This document shows positions 8,558 through 20,200 of a DNA stretch of 64,000 bases, piece by piece. Positions within the stretch are counted from its first letter, which is position 1; the number at the start of each line of letters is the position of its first letter. Below the pieces are notes generated by a model. It was not told where the DNA came from and did not search any database. It saw only the letters and a program-made list of their open reading frames with translations. The position numbers were made by a program, and so were the translations under genes. Source of the DNA: Clostridia bacterium (GTDB taxonomy: Bacteria; Bacillota; Clostridia; Oscillospirales; CAG-272); the NCBI GenBank assembly GCA_017547655.1, contig JAFYPF010000001.1, positions 1 through 64,000 of the forward strand, read 5' to 3'.

Positions 8558-10705
8558 ATGGAATTAACAGAATTAAAAGAAAAGATAAAAGATTTTTTGA
8601 ACGAGGAAGACTCTTCGTACAAACCGTATGAATTATACGAGATTATGTGCGATGATGAGACAAACGAATACGACGTGTTTTACAAATCGCTCGGCGTACT
8701 CGAAAGAGAGGGCGAAATTGTTTATACCAAAAAAGGGAAGGTAATGGCGGTAAGGTTCTCGGGTGTTGTAAAGGGAACGTTCAGAGCATCTGCAAGAGGG
8801 TTTGGGTTTGTTACTCCGAACGGCGCTTTAAACAAGGAGCGCGATATATTCATCTCCCGTGATAATACGTTTGATGCTATAGAGGGCGATACCGTGCTTG
8901 TGAGCCTCACAAAGCCAAGAAATAGGATAACGCACGGTCAAAGCGAAGAGGGGAAGGTAATTAAGATAGTTTCGCATGGTCTCAAAACCTTTACCGGTAC
9001 GCTTCTTATTGCAAGGGGGAGAAATAAGGCGAGATCTGTTTATTATATAGTCCCCGACAATAAAAAACTGAATATAGATATTATTATTGAGAAATTTGAC
9101 CTTGCCGATGCAGACGTAGGTGATAAGGTTGAGGTTGAGATAACAAAGTATCCTACAGGCAGAAATGCGGGTAAGGGTAAGATTGTTACCGTGTTCGGCG
9201 AAAGCGACTCGCTTCTTGCTAACTATAATGCAGTTTTGCACAGCCATAATATAAAGACTCTCTTTTCCAAAAACGTGCTTGAGGAAGCAGACAGATTAGC
9301 GGAAAGGGATATAGTTGCCGAAGACAGACTTGATATCAGAAATAAAACTATATTTACTATAGACGGAATAGATGCAAAGGACCTCGACGATGCTATATCT
9401 GTTGAAAAGACCGAAGATGGATTTGTTCTCGGGGTTCATATTGCCGACGTGTCAAGTTACGTAACGGAGAATTCTTTCCTTGACGAAGAGGCTATGATAC
9501 GAGGTACAAGCGTATATTTTGCCGATAAGGTTGTTCCGATGCTTCCAAAGGCTTTGTCAAACGGTATTTGCTCGCTTAATGCAGGGGTGGACAGGTATAC
9601 TCTTTCGGCATTTATATCCTTAAATAAAAACGGTGATATACTTGACGTAGATATTAAGGAAAGCATAATTAACTCAAAGATACGCGGTGTATATTCCGAA
9701 CTAAACGACGTTATTGAAAAAAATAGTAACTCTGAATTCTTTGAAAAATATTCGTGTGTCTTGAATGATGTTTTGCCGACGATGCTTGAGCTTTATGAGA
9801 TTTTAAGTAAAAAATCGGCAAGAAGGGGCGCGCTTGATATAGAAACGAACGAAGCGAAGATTATTGTTAATGAGTATAACGAGCCGACCGATATAATTAA
9901 GCTTGAACGCGGAACGGCAGAGATGCTTATTGAGCAATTTATGCTCTGCGCAAACGAGGGTGTGGCAAACTGGTTGTCTTGGCGAGATATGCCTTGCGTA
10001 TACCGTATCCACGAGGTGCCCGATCCCGAAAAGATTCGAAGCTTTGATATTTTTGCGCATAACCTTGGAATAAATACAACACCGCTTCACTCTAAAAAAC
10101 TGCACCCGACAGCACTTCGTAAGGTTTTGTCGGATGCAAGAGAAAAAGGGCTTGATTCTATTCTCTCAAAAATATTGCTTCGTTCGCTTATGAAGGCAAA
10201 ATATTCTTCAAGTTGTTCTGCTCACTTTGGATTGGCTATAGATAAATACTGTCATTTTACATCTCCAATCAGACGTTATCCCGACCTTGCGACTCATAGA
10301 ATTATAAAAAAGGTTCTGCGAAACGAGATAACCGATAAGAACCTCGGTAAATATGTTGCTTTCGCTTCTCAAGCCGCAATAAATTCAAGTGAAAACGAAG
10401 TTAAGGCGCAGATGGCTGAAAGGGATATTGAAGACCTATATAAGTCGGTTTATATGATGAATTATATCGGCGAATCTTTCAAGGGTGTTATAACAAGCGT
10501 AACGTCCTTCGGCTTTTTTGTTGAGCTTGAGAATACCTGCGAAGGCTTGGTTCCTGTTTCTTCGCTTGATGGATATTATGAATTCGACGAAAGAAACTAT
10601 ACTCTTTCAAATGGCTTTGAAAAGTTTAGTCTCGGTATGGAGGTCGAGGTTGTAATCGAAGACGTGGATATTATAACTCGCAAAACAGATATGAGAATAG
10701 TGTAA
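8558..10705 (+). CDS. rnr: Ribonuclease R (RNB-family 3'-5' exoribonuclease)
   Basis: 715 residues. Order: N-terminal winged helix, two cold-shock domains (GTFRASARGFGFVTP is the first), RNB catalytic domain with DGIDAKDLDDAISVE (metal-binding Asp cluster, about residue 270-285), and C-terminal S1 domain (GVITSVTSFGFFVELE). The enzyme degrades structured RNA and non-stop mRNA. ATG 8558 is preferred over GTG 8510: GGAG (8544-8547) lies 10 nt upstream and MELTELKEKI is a typical opening, whereas the 8510 start has no RBS. Confidence 0.95.
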   Translation: MELTELKEKIKDFLNEEDSSYKPYELYEIMCDDETNEYDVFYKSLGVLEREGEIVYTKKGKVMAVRFSGVVKGTFRASARGFGFVTPNGALNKERDIFISRDNTFDAIEGDTVLVSLTKPRNRITHGQSEEGKVIKIVSHGLKTFTGTLLIARGRNKARSVYYIVPDNKKLNIDIIIEKFDLADADVGDKVEVEITKYPTGRNAGKGKIVTVFGESDSLLANYNAVLHSHNIKTLFSKNVLEEADRLAERDIVAEDRLDIRNKTIFTIDGIDAKDLDDAISVEKTEDGFVLGVHIADVSSYVTENSFLDEEAMIRGTSVYFADKVVPMLPKALSNGICSLNAGVDRYTLSAFISLNKNGDILDVDIKESIINSKIRGVYSELNDVIEKNSNSEFFEKYSCVLNDVLPTMLELYEILSKKSARRGALDIETNEAKIIVNEYNEPTDIIKLERGTAEMLIEQFMLCANEGVANWLSWRDMPCVYRIHEVPDPEKIRSFDIFAHNLGINTTPLHSKKLHPTALRKVLSDAREKGLDSILSKILLRSLMKAKYSSSCSAHFGLAIDKYCHFTSPIRRYPDLATHRIIKKVLRNEITDKNLGKYVAFASQAAINSSENEVKAQMAERDIEDLYKSVYMMNYIGESFKGVITSVTSFGFFVELENTCEGLVPVSSLDGYYEFDERNYTLSNGFEKFSLGMEVEVVIEDVDIITRKTDMRIV

Positions 10706-10983
10706 TTGTTTCGTTGTGTCTTTTTAAAAATTCTCCATTTTATCAGAAGCTTATATTATTAGTATAAACGGGAACGGGGACTAATATAATCATCTAAAAC
10801 CCACGCAAAATCGTTGTTTTGTCCAGTGGGAATTGTATTGTACAATAGTGGTTGAAAAAATGCGTTTTTTGCACTTATGGCGCATAAATATTTGAAAAAA
10901 ATTTATTGACAACAATATTTGCAGATGATATAATCATAATAGATAAAAAATACTAATTTCTTTTATAAAAGGAGATTTTTACA
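10706..10983 (+). promoter_or_regulatory. Intergenic region with hairpin and strong promoter
   Basis: A hairpin at 10800-10830 pairs CCCAC with GTGGG and inside it CAAAA with TTTTG; it has no T-run, so it is not a clear terminator. Downstream is a near-consensus promoter: TTGACA (10906-10911), 17-bp spacer, TATAAT (10929-10934), about 50 bp before the aminotransferase ATG. The rest is AT-rich without recognised elements. Confidence 0.7.
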
Positions 10984-12303
10984 ATGAAAAAGAAAGCATC
11001 GGATTTCCGTTATAACACTGGTGAAACCAAGGTTCCGTGGCCTGCAGTAGGTGAAAACTACAATGCAGCTGACCTTATGAAGGTTATTGAATTTATGATG
11101 CAGGGACAGGGCGATGAGTATGACAATGCGCTCAAGGCTGTTGCTGACAAGATTTATGACCTTGACAAGGTATCAAGAGCTCCCGGTAAGCTCTCTCTCG
11201 ACGTACATGTTCAGGCTGCTGAAGAAGCTTGCGATAAGTACCTCGGCACAGAGAACTCTCTCTTCGTAACAAACGCTACGGCAGGTTTCGAAATTGCTTA
11301 CAAGTATGCAAATATCGGCCCCGGCGATGAAGTTATCGTTCCCGCTATCACATTTATCGCTACAATGGCATATCCTATTTCCGTTGGAGCAAAGATTGTT
11401 ATCTGTGACGTTGCTCCCAACACAATTAACATGGATCCCGAAGACCTTAAGAAGAAGCTCTCTCCCAAGACAAAGATGGTAGTTCCCGTTCATATCGGTG
11501 GTTACCCCTGTAACATGGAAGAGATTATGAAGGTTACAAAGGAATACAACAAAGATATCGTTGTTCTTGAAGATGCTGCACACGCATTCGGTGCTATTTA
11601 CAAGGGCAAGAGAATTGGTACAATTGGTGACTTCGGTGCATTCTCGTTCCACGAAGTTAAGAACGTTACATCTTTCGGTGAAGGTGGTATCGTTTGCACG
11701 AACGTTGAAGAAATGCGTCCTTTGATGGCTCGTTGCAGATTCTTCGGATCTGACTTTGGTGCAAAGCCTATTGATAACTGGTTCTACAACGTTGATGCTA
11801 TGCCCGGTAAATACGGTCCTTTCGTAGCTCTCAACAGCTCTACAACAGAAATTCAGGCTATCGGTCTCAAGCTCCAGGTAGCTCGTAATGAAGAAATTAT
11901 TGCTCAGAGACGTGCTAATGCTGCATATCTTACAGAAAAGTTTAAGGCTAACGACGCTATTATTCCTCAGGATATCGGCGGCGACGATGTTCAGCCTACA
12001 TTCCACCTCTACTTACTCCAGATCGATCCTGCTAAGGCAGGCGGTGACGTTCAGGTGCTCAGAAAGAAGCTCGAAGCTAAAGGTGTTACAAACCTTCCTC
12101 ACTTCGGTCCTCTTTACAGATTCAACATTCTCAAGCAGCTTGGTTACGACGTAGAAGCTATGTCCGCTTCTTGCCCTGTAGCTAACGAAGTATTTGACCA
12201 CAGATTTACACACCTTCCTCTTTACGGTATTGACCAAGAGCAGGTTGAGTATATGGCAAATGCAGTTCTTGAAGCAGTTGCAGAAATGCAGAAGGGGCTT
12301 TAA
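10984..12303 (+). CDS. DegT/DnrJ/EryC1/StrS-family PLP aminotransferase
   Basis: 439 residues, fold type I. Visible are the substrate/PLP loop NATAGFEIAYK, GDEVIVPAITFIATMAYPIS, the PLP-ring Asp in VLEDAAHAFGA, and the Schiff-base Lys in FSFHEVKNVTSFGEGG. The family usually transaminates keto-sugars in sugar-nucleotide or antibiotic pathways, and some members act on inosose. It is alone: no sugar-nucleotide genes are near, and it is flanked by a consensus promoter, a strong RBS (AAAGGAG) and a terminator. Codon choice is markedly restricted (GTT/GCT, AAC, CTC), like that of pckG, suggesting high expression. Substrate unknown; a housekeeping role is inferred. Confidence 0.85.
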   Translation: MKKKASDFRYNTGETKVPWPAVGENYNAADLMKVIEFMMQGQGDEYDNALKAVADKIYDLDKVSRAPGKLSLDVHVQAAEEACDKYLGTENSLFVTNATAGFEIAYKYANIGPGDEVIVPAITFIATMAYPISVGAKIVICDVAPNTINMDPEDLKKKLSPKTKMVVPVHIGGYPCNMEEIMKVTKEYNKDIVVLEDAAHAFGAIYKGKRIGTIGDFGAFSFHEVKNVTSFGEGGIVCTNVEEMRPLMARCRFFGSDFGAKPIDNWFYNVDAMPGKYGPFVALNSSTTEIQAIGLKLQVARNEEIIAQRRANAAYLTEKFKANDAIIPQDIGGDDVQPTFHLYLLQIDPAKAGGDVQVLRKKLEAKGVTNLPHFGPLYRFNILKQLGYDVEAMSASCPVANEVFDHRFTHLPLYGIDQEQVEYMANAVLEAVAEMQKGL

Positions 12304-12341
12304 TCTCTGAATAGGGAATAGAAGTCTAAATACAAAAATAT

Positions 12342-12371
12342 AGAACCGTCGATTTTCGGCGGTTCTTTTTT
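12342..12371 (+). terminator. Terminator after DegT-type aminotransferase
   Basis: GAACCG (12342-12347) pairs with CGGTTC around the TCGATTTTCGG loop, followed by TTTTTTA. Confidence 0.85.
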
Positions 12372-12409
12372 ATGATAAAAAACAAGATATGTATAGCTAT
12401 AAATAGCAT

Positions 12410-12440
12410 AAAAAAACACCCTCGGTTAAACCGAGGGTGT
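12410..12440 (-). terminator. Terminator for the orphan ABC ATPase gene
   Basis: Near-perfect palindrome ACACCCTCGGTT / AACCGAGGGTGT (12416-12440); reading the minus strand it ends in a T-run (A6 on the plus strand at 12411-12416). Confidence 0.85.
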
Positions 12441-12462
12441 AATAATATGTTCTTTATTCAGA

Positions 12463-13581
12463 TTAATGAACGATGCATCTTTCTGTATCTTTATCAAATA
12501 TGTGCATTCTGTCGATTTCGATAGCAATCTTAACCTTATCGCCTGCTCTAACCTTTGAACGAGAAGAAACACGAGCTGTGAGCCTCTGTTCGAATGATGT
12601 GAGGTAGAGGTAGATTTCAGCGCCCATAAGTTCTGTAACTTCAACATCTGTTTCGATAACGGTTTCAGCAAATTTAGCAAGGTGTTCTTCGTCGTCGTAC
12701 AAGCACTCAGGACGAATACCTGCAATAACTTCCTTGCCGATATATTCATCGAGATTGGAGTCTTCGAATTTAGACTTCGGAACCTTAAGTCTGTTTTCAC
12801 CAAATACGAAGTAAACGTCTTCTTCGCTCTTCTTCTTTTCAAGAGTACCCTCAACGAAGTTCATGGGAGGTGTACCAATGAAGCCTGCAACGAAGAGGTT
12901 AACGGGAACATCGTAAAGGTTTTGAGGTGTATCAACCTGCTGAATGATACCGTCCTTCATAACAACGATTCTGGTAGCCATTGTCATAGCTTCTACCTGG
13001 TCGTGAGTTACGTAAATAAATGTTGTACCGAGCTTCTGGTGAATCTTTGTAATCTCGGTTCTCATGGTTGCACGGAGTTTAGCGTCAAGGTTTGAAAGAG
13101 GTTCGTCAAGAAGGAATACGCGAGGTTCACGAACGATTGCACGGCCCAACGCAACACGCTGCTTCTGACCGCCGGACAAAGCCTTAGGACGTCTGTCGAG
13201 AAGGTGGCTGATATCAAGAATACGAGCTGCTTCTTCAACGCGGCGCTTAATTTCTTCCTTGGGTGTCTTTCTGAGCTTAAGACCAAATGCCATGTTGTCA
13301 AATACTGTCATGTGAGGATAGAGAGCGTAGTTCTGGAAAACCATCGCAATATCTCTGTCCTTAGGAGCAATATCGTTAACGAGCTTATCACCGATAAAGA
13401 GCTCGCCTTCTGTAATTTCTTCAAGTCCTGCTACCATACGAAGTGTTGTGGATTTACCGCAACCGGAAGGACCAACGAAGATAATAAATTCTTTGTCTTT
13501 TACTTCAAGACAGAAATCGGACACGGCTGTAACGCCGCCCGGATACTTTTTGTAAATGTGTCTAAATGATAAGCCTGCCAT
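12463..13581 (-). CDS. msmK: Sugar ABC transporter ATPase, MsmK/UgpC type
   Basis: 372 residues. Walker A GPSGCGKST (about 37-45), Q-loop VFQNYALYPHMTV, signature LSGGQKQRVALGRA, Walker B VFLLDEPLSNLDAKLR, H-loop VTHDQVEAMTMA, and a C-terminal TOBE/OB domain. This subfamily energises carbohydrate importers. There are no permease or binding-protein genes nearby; in Firmicutes such a lone MsmK-type ATPase serves several sugar ABC systems elsewhere (family knowledge), which is the likely role here. RBS AGGAGG lies upstream of ATG 13581. The upstream region holds a 7-bp inverted repeat (13611-13631). Confidence 0.9.
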   Translation of the reverse strand: MAGLSFRHIYKKYPGGVTAVSDFCLEVKDKEFIIFVGPSGCGKSTTLRMVAGLEEITEGELFIGDKLVNDIAPKDRDIAMVFQNYALYPHMTVFDNMAFGLKLRKTPKEEIKRRVEEAARILDISHLLDRRPKALSGGQKQRVALGRAIVREPRVFLLDEPLSNLDAKLRATMRTEITKIHQKLGTTFIYVTHDQVEAMTMATRIVVMKDGIIQQVDTPQNLYDVPVNLFVAGFIGTPPMNFVEGTLEKKKSEEDVYFVFGENRLKVPKSKFEDSNLDEYIGKEVIAGIRPECLYDDEEHLAKFAETVIETDVEVTELMGAEIYLYLTSFEQRLTARVSSRSKVRAGDKVKIAIEIDRMHIFDKDTERCIVH

Positions 13582-13610
13582 TTATAAAATCCTCCTAAGA
13601 TTAATTCAAA

Positions 13611-13631
13611 GTACGGTTGTCGTTACCGTAC
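13611..13631. repeat. 7-7-7 inverted repeat in msmK leader
   Basis: GTACGGT (13611-13617) and ACCGTAC (13625-13631) around a 7-nt centre, 30-50 bp upstream of the ATPase start. It could be an operator for a dimeric regulator or an RNA hairpin in the leader; there is no T-run. Confidence 0.5.
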
Positions 13632-13800
13632 CCGAAAACATACTTTTTTATCTATAATATTCTAACAAATTTCTTGTAATTTTTAAAGATGTTATTTCCC
13701 CAAAATTATACTATTTCATTTGTGCAGTTTGCATAATTTAAAATAATAAATTGTGAATACATAATTTGAATAAATATTACCAAACTCTAATATATTAGAA

Positions 13801-15957
13801 CTATATCGTACCTTTCATAGTAAGAGCAATACGTTTTTTATTTAAATCAACGCTTTTTACCTTAACGTTTACAACATCGCCTACGGAGAGAACTTCAGAC
13901 GGGTGCTTTATAAATCTGTCGGAAATTTCCGAAATATGTACGAGTCCGTCTTGGTGAACGCCGATATCTACAAAGGCGCCGAAGTCTATAACGTTTCTGA
14001 CCGTACCGGTAAGCTGCATACCGGGGGTGAGGTCGCTCATATCCATAACGTCTGTGCGTAGTATTGGCTGGGGAAGACTGTCTCTTACGTCTCTTCCGGG
14101 TTTTTCGAGTTCGTTTACTATATCCACCAAAGTGGGTTCGCCTACCTTAAGCTCTTCGCAAACCTTCTTTTTGCCTTCCATATCTATTTTTAGACGGAGG
14201 AGCTTTATTTTTTCATTACCTATATCCGCTTCGTCAAGACCAAACTTTTTGAGGAGGCTTATTGCGATATCATAGGATTCGGGGTGAACACCGGTGTTGT
14301 CGAGTATTTCGTCAGAGTTAGATACACGCAAGAATCCTGCGCACTGTTCAAATGCCTTTGCTCCGATTTTGGGAACCTTGAGTATTTGTTTTCTGTTTGT
14401 GAATTCGCCGTTTTCCTCTCTGTATTTAACGATATTTTTGGCGGAAGTCATATTTATTCCCGAAATATATGAAAGCAAAGAATAACTTGCCGTATTTACG
14501 TCAACGCCTACTGCGTTAACGCAGTCTTCAACAACGCCCGTCAATGCAGCATCGAGTCTTGCGGGCTTCATATCGTGCTGGTACTGTCCTACACCGATTG
14601 ATTTGGGATCAATCTTAACAAGCTCTGCCAGAGGGTCCTGAAGTCTTCTTGCGATAGACACAGCGCTTCTTTGGGTTACGTCAAAATCGGGGAACTCTTC
14701 TGTACCTAATTTTGAAGCCGAATAAACCGATGCGCCCGCCTCGCTGACCATAGCGTATTTTACGTTCTCGGGAATATCCTTTAATACGTTTGCGATAAAT
14801 ATTTCACTTTCTTTTGAAGCTGTGCCGTTTCCGATAGCGATTGTATCAACACCGTATTTTCTGATAAGTTTTTTAACCTTTTCCGCAGACTCTTCTATTC
14901 TTTCCTGCGGCTTTGTGGGGTAGATAACTGCCGTATCAAGCACCTTACCTGTTTTATCAACAACTGCCAACTTACAGCCCGTACGGTATCCGGGGTCATA
15001 ACCCATAACCGTCTTGCCCTTTAAGGGGGCGGACATAAGCAGGTTTTTGAGGTTTTCTTCAAAAAGCTTAATAGCGCCTTCACTTGCATCGTCAAAGAGG
15101 GCTGAACGTATTTCTCTTTCGATAGAGGGGGCAATGAGTCTGTCATAACTGTCTACTATAGCTGCAGATATATATTTTTTCGCAGGACTGTTTATATCGG
15201 TTATAACTTGATTAAATAGATAGTTGAGAATAATATCGCTGTCGATATCTATATCGGCTTTAATAAATTCTTCTTTTTCTGCACGGTTAATAGCCAATAT
15301 TCTGTGTCCGGGCAAATCCTTAAGACTGCCCGAAAAATCATAATACTGCGCATAAACGGAATCTTCTTCCTTTGTTTGCTTGGTAGTAATCTTTCCGTAA
15401 CCGAAAGTTAAGCTTCTGATGCTCTTTCTGTATTCTGCATTGTCGGAAACGTCCTCTGCTATAATATCACAAGCGCCTGCCAATGCTTCTTCGATGTTGG
15501 TTACGCCCTTTTCTTCGTTTATGTATTCGGCTGCAAAGTCTTCGAATGATTTTTCGTACGAAGCCTTTTGTTCCATAATAAGAGCTGACAACGGTTCAAG
15601 ACCTTTTTCTCTTGCGATGGAAGCTCTTGTTTTTCTGTGAGGCTTATAGGGGCGGTAAATATCCTCGACCTCGGTAAGTATTTTTGCGCAGAGCAGTGTA
15701 TTTTCAATTTCCGGCGTCATTTTGCCCTGCTCGGAAATAAGATTAAATACCTCTTCTTTTCTCTTTTGCAGATTGCGCAAATAGTTTAATCTGTCAAAAA
15801 GGTCTCTTAATATTTCGTCATCAAGAGAGCCTGTAAGCTCTTTTCTGTATCGAGCTATAAAGGGGATTGTGTTGCCCTCGTCGATGAGCTTAACCGTGTT
15901 ATCTACCTGTATTTGCTTTATGCCGAATTCCTCGGCAAGTGTCTTGTTGATATCCAT
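13801..15957 (-). CDS. tex: Tex-family S1 RNA-binding transcription accessory protein
   Basis: 718 residues, the usual length. N-terminal helical region (NTIPFIARYRKELTGSLDD), YqgF/RuvC-like domain (VMGYDPGYRTGCKLAVVD), helix-hairpin-helix region (GVDVNTASYSLLSYISGI), and C-terminal S1 domain (GTVRNVIDFGAFVDIGVHQD). Tex binds nucleic acids and is linked to transcription and stress tolerance. The gene starts at ATG 15957 with AAAGGAG and lies 12 bp downstream of the pseudouridine synthase gene, probably co-transcribed. Confidence 0.95.
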   Translation of the reverse strand: MDINKTLAEEFGIKQIQVDNTVKLIDEGNTIPFIARYRKELTGSLDDEILRDLFDRLNYLRNLQKRKEEVFNLISEQGKMTPEIENTLLCAKILTEVEDIYRPYKPHRKTRASIAREKGLEPLSALIMEQKASYEKSFEDFAAEYINEEKGVTNIEEALAGACDIIAEDVSDNAEYRKSIRSLTFGYGKITTKQTKEEDSVYAQYYDFSGSLKDLPGHRILAINRAEKEEFIKADIDIDSDIILNYLFNQVITDINSPAKKYISAAIVDSYDRLIAPSIEREIRSALFDDASEGAIKLFEENLKNLLMSAPLKGKTVMGYDPGYRTGCKLAVVDKTGKVLDTAVIYPTKPQERIEESAEKVKKLIRKYGVDTIAIGNGTASKESEIFIANVLKDIPENVKYAMVSEAGASVYSASKLGTEEFPDFDVTQRSAVSIARRLQDPLAELVKIDPKSIGVGQYQHDMKPARLDAALTGVVEDCVNAVGVDVNTASYSLLSYISGINMTSAKNIVKYREENGEFTNRKQILKVPKIGAKAFEQCAGFLRVSNSDEILDNTGVHPESYDIAISLLKKFGLDEADIGNEKIKLLRLKIDMEGKKKVCEELKVGEPTLVDIVNELEKPGRDVRDSLPQPILRTDVMDMSDLTPGMQLTGTVRNVIDFGAFVDIGVHQDGLVHISEISDRFIKHPSEVLSVGDVVNVKVKSVDLNKKRIALTMKGTI

Positions 15958-15969
15958 ATATGAACTCCT

Positions 15970-16677
15970 TTATTTTGTCTGTCTTAAAAGAATATCGATT
16001 TCGTCTTGTGTAAGATACCGCCATTCGCCTCTTTTTAAAGAGGTATCAAGCGAGAGTGTGCCGAATTCCACACGTTCGAGAAAAGTAACTTTATTATTTA
16101 CCGCTTCGAGCATACGTTTTATTTGGTGGTACATGCCCTCGACAATTGTGATATAAATCTCGTTTTCGCTGACCTTTTGTACATTGGCGGGACGAGCGAT
16201 GTCGCCCTTGTCCAATTGTACACCGGTTTCGAGCAATTTTATGTCATTTTCTGTAACGGGAAAAGCGGTTTTTACATAATAGATCTTGCTGACGTGTCTT
16301 TTAGGCGACAAAAGATAATGTGAGGTTGCTCCGTCATTTGTGATAATGAGAAGACCTACCGTATCTTTATCCAATCTTCCGCAAGGGAAGAGTCCGCATT
16401 TTTGTAAGTCTTCGGGCAAAAGAGAAATAACAGTATCTCCGTCTTTTCCGTCAGTCGATGAAACAACTCCCGACGGTTTATTCATCATTATATATATGTT
16501 GCTTTTGTAAGAGATGTTTTTTCCCATAAATTCAATCACGTCTGTATCGGGGTTAACTTTAATATCCGATTTTGAAATGATATTACCGTTAACCTTAATC
16601 AACCCCTGCTTTGCCGCTTTAGCTGACTCTGTTCGGGAGGCAAGCCCCATAGAGGACAGCAGCTTATCAATTCTCAT
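15970..16677 (-). CDS. rsuA: RsuA-family rRNA pseudouridine synthase
   Basis: 235 residues. An S4 RNA-binding domain (MRIDKLLSSMGLASRTE) precedes the catalytic domain with CGRLDKDTVGLLIITNDG (catalytic Asp in RLDKD). Family members modify a uridine of 16S rRNA (RsuA, position 516 in E. coli numbering). Start at ATG 16677 is chosen because the S4 domain begins there and GGTGAT is upstream; the in-frame ATG 16695 would add six hydrophobic residues without an RBS. Confidence 0.88.
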   Translation of the reverse strand: MRIDKLLSSMGLASRTESAKAAKQGLIKVNGNIISKSDIKVNPDTDVIEFMGKNISYKSNIYIMMNKPSGVVSSTDGKDGDTVISLLPEDLQKCGLFPCGRLDKDTVGLLIITNDGATSHYLLSPKRHVSKIYYVKTAFPVTENDIKLLETGVQLDKGDIARPANVQKVSENEIYITIVEGMYHQIKRMLEAVNNKVTFLERVEFGTLSLDTSLKRGEWRYLTQDEIDILLRQTK

Positions 16678-16696
16678 ACTCAAAATAATCACCATT

Positions 16697-16795
16697 TTAA
16701 TATTGTATATAGGCTATAAACGTTAGAGCCATTACTCCGAAGAACAAGACGCCGAGAATAAAGCCTATTCCGAATTTGTTAAGGTTGTTTTTCAT
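16697..16795 (-). CDS. Possible 32-residue single-pass membrane peptide
   Basis: A short ORF, MKNNLNKFGIGFILGVLFFG then a second hydrophobic stretch ending AYIQY. It has a short basic N-terminus and one membrane segment, and a GGGGG tract 12 nt before the ATG as a distant RBS. It stops 19 nt before the rsuA start, as in an operon. Function unknown; it could be chance, but hydrophobicity and context make it plausible. Confidence 0.4.
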   Translation of the reverse strand: MKNNLNKFGIGFILGVLFFGVMALTFIAYIQY

Positions 16796-17008
16796 AAAGC
16801 TTATTTTCCCCCTTTTTAGGTATAGTATGGAGGAAAATACTGTTATATATACAAGACCAACCAACAATCAATTTTACCACAAATAAATAAAATTTTCAAC
16901 ATTTTTTGTTAAAACCTTGATATTGTTGAAAATAAATGTTAAAATAGTATGTAGTTTAAGAATGTGTATGTATATTTGAATAATGTTTATTTTAAATTGT
17001 ACTTGCTG

Positions 17009-17017
17009 TGATATAAT
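17009..17017 (+). promoter_or_regulatory. Extended -10 promoter of beta-galactosidase gene
   Basis: TGATATAAT (TGN followed by a consensus TATAAT at 17012-17017), 37 bp before the ATG. No convincing -35 is seen. Confidence 0.5.
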
Positions 17018-17029
17018 TTGTATATATAG

Positions 17030-20113
<3,084 letters not shown>

Positions 20114-20116
20114 AAA

Positions 20117-20191
20117 AAGATGCGTGTGGATTTTCCGACACGCATCTTATTGAATACAAACGAGGGTATATGGAAAAATCCATATACCCTC
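20117..20191. terminator. Two hairpins between convergent lacZ and rodA
   Basis: First hairpin: AAGATGCGTGT / ACACGCATCTT (20117-20148). Second: GAGGGTATATGGA / TCCATATACCCTC (20162-20191). They lie between convergent genes and would end transcription from both sides; T-runs are short. Confidence 0.75.
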
Positions 20192-20200
20192 TCTGATTAT

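Noticed and set aside
11173..12006. 277-residue open frame opposite the DegT-type aminotransferase
   Set aside because: Shadow of a highly codon-biased gene; no RBS, cysteine-rich nonsense composition, and the plus strand encodes a full family match.
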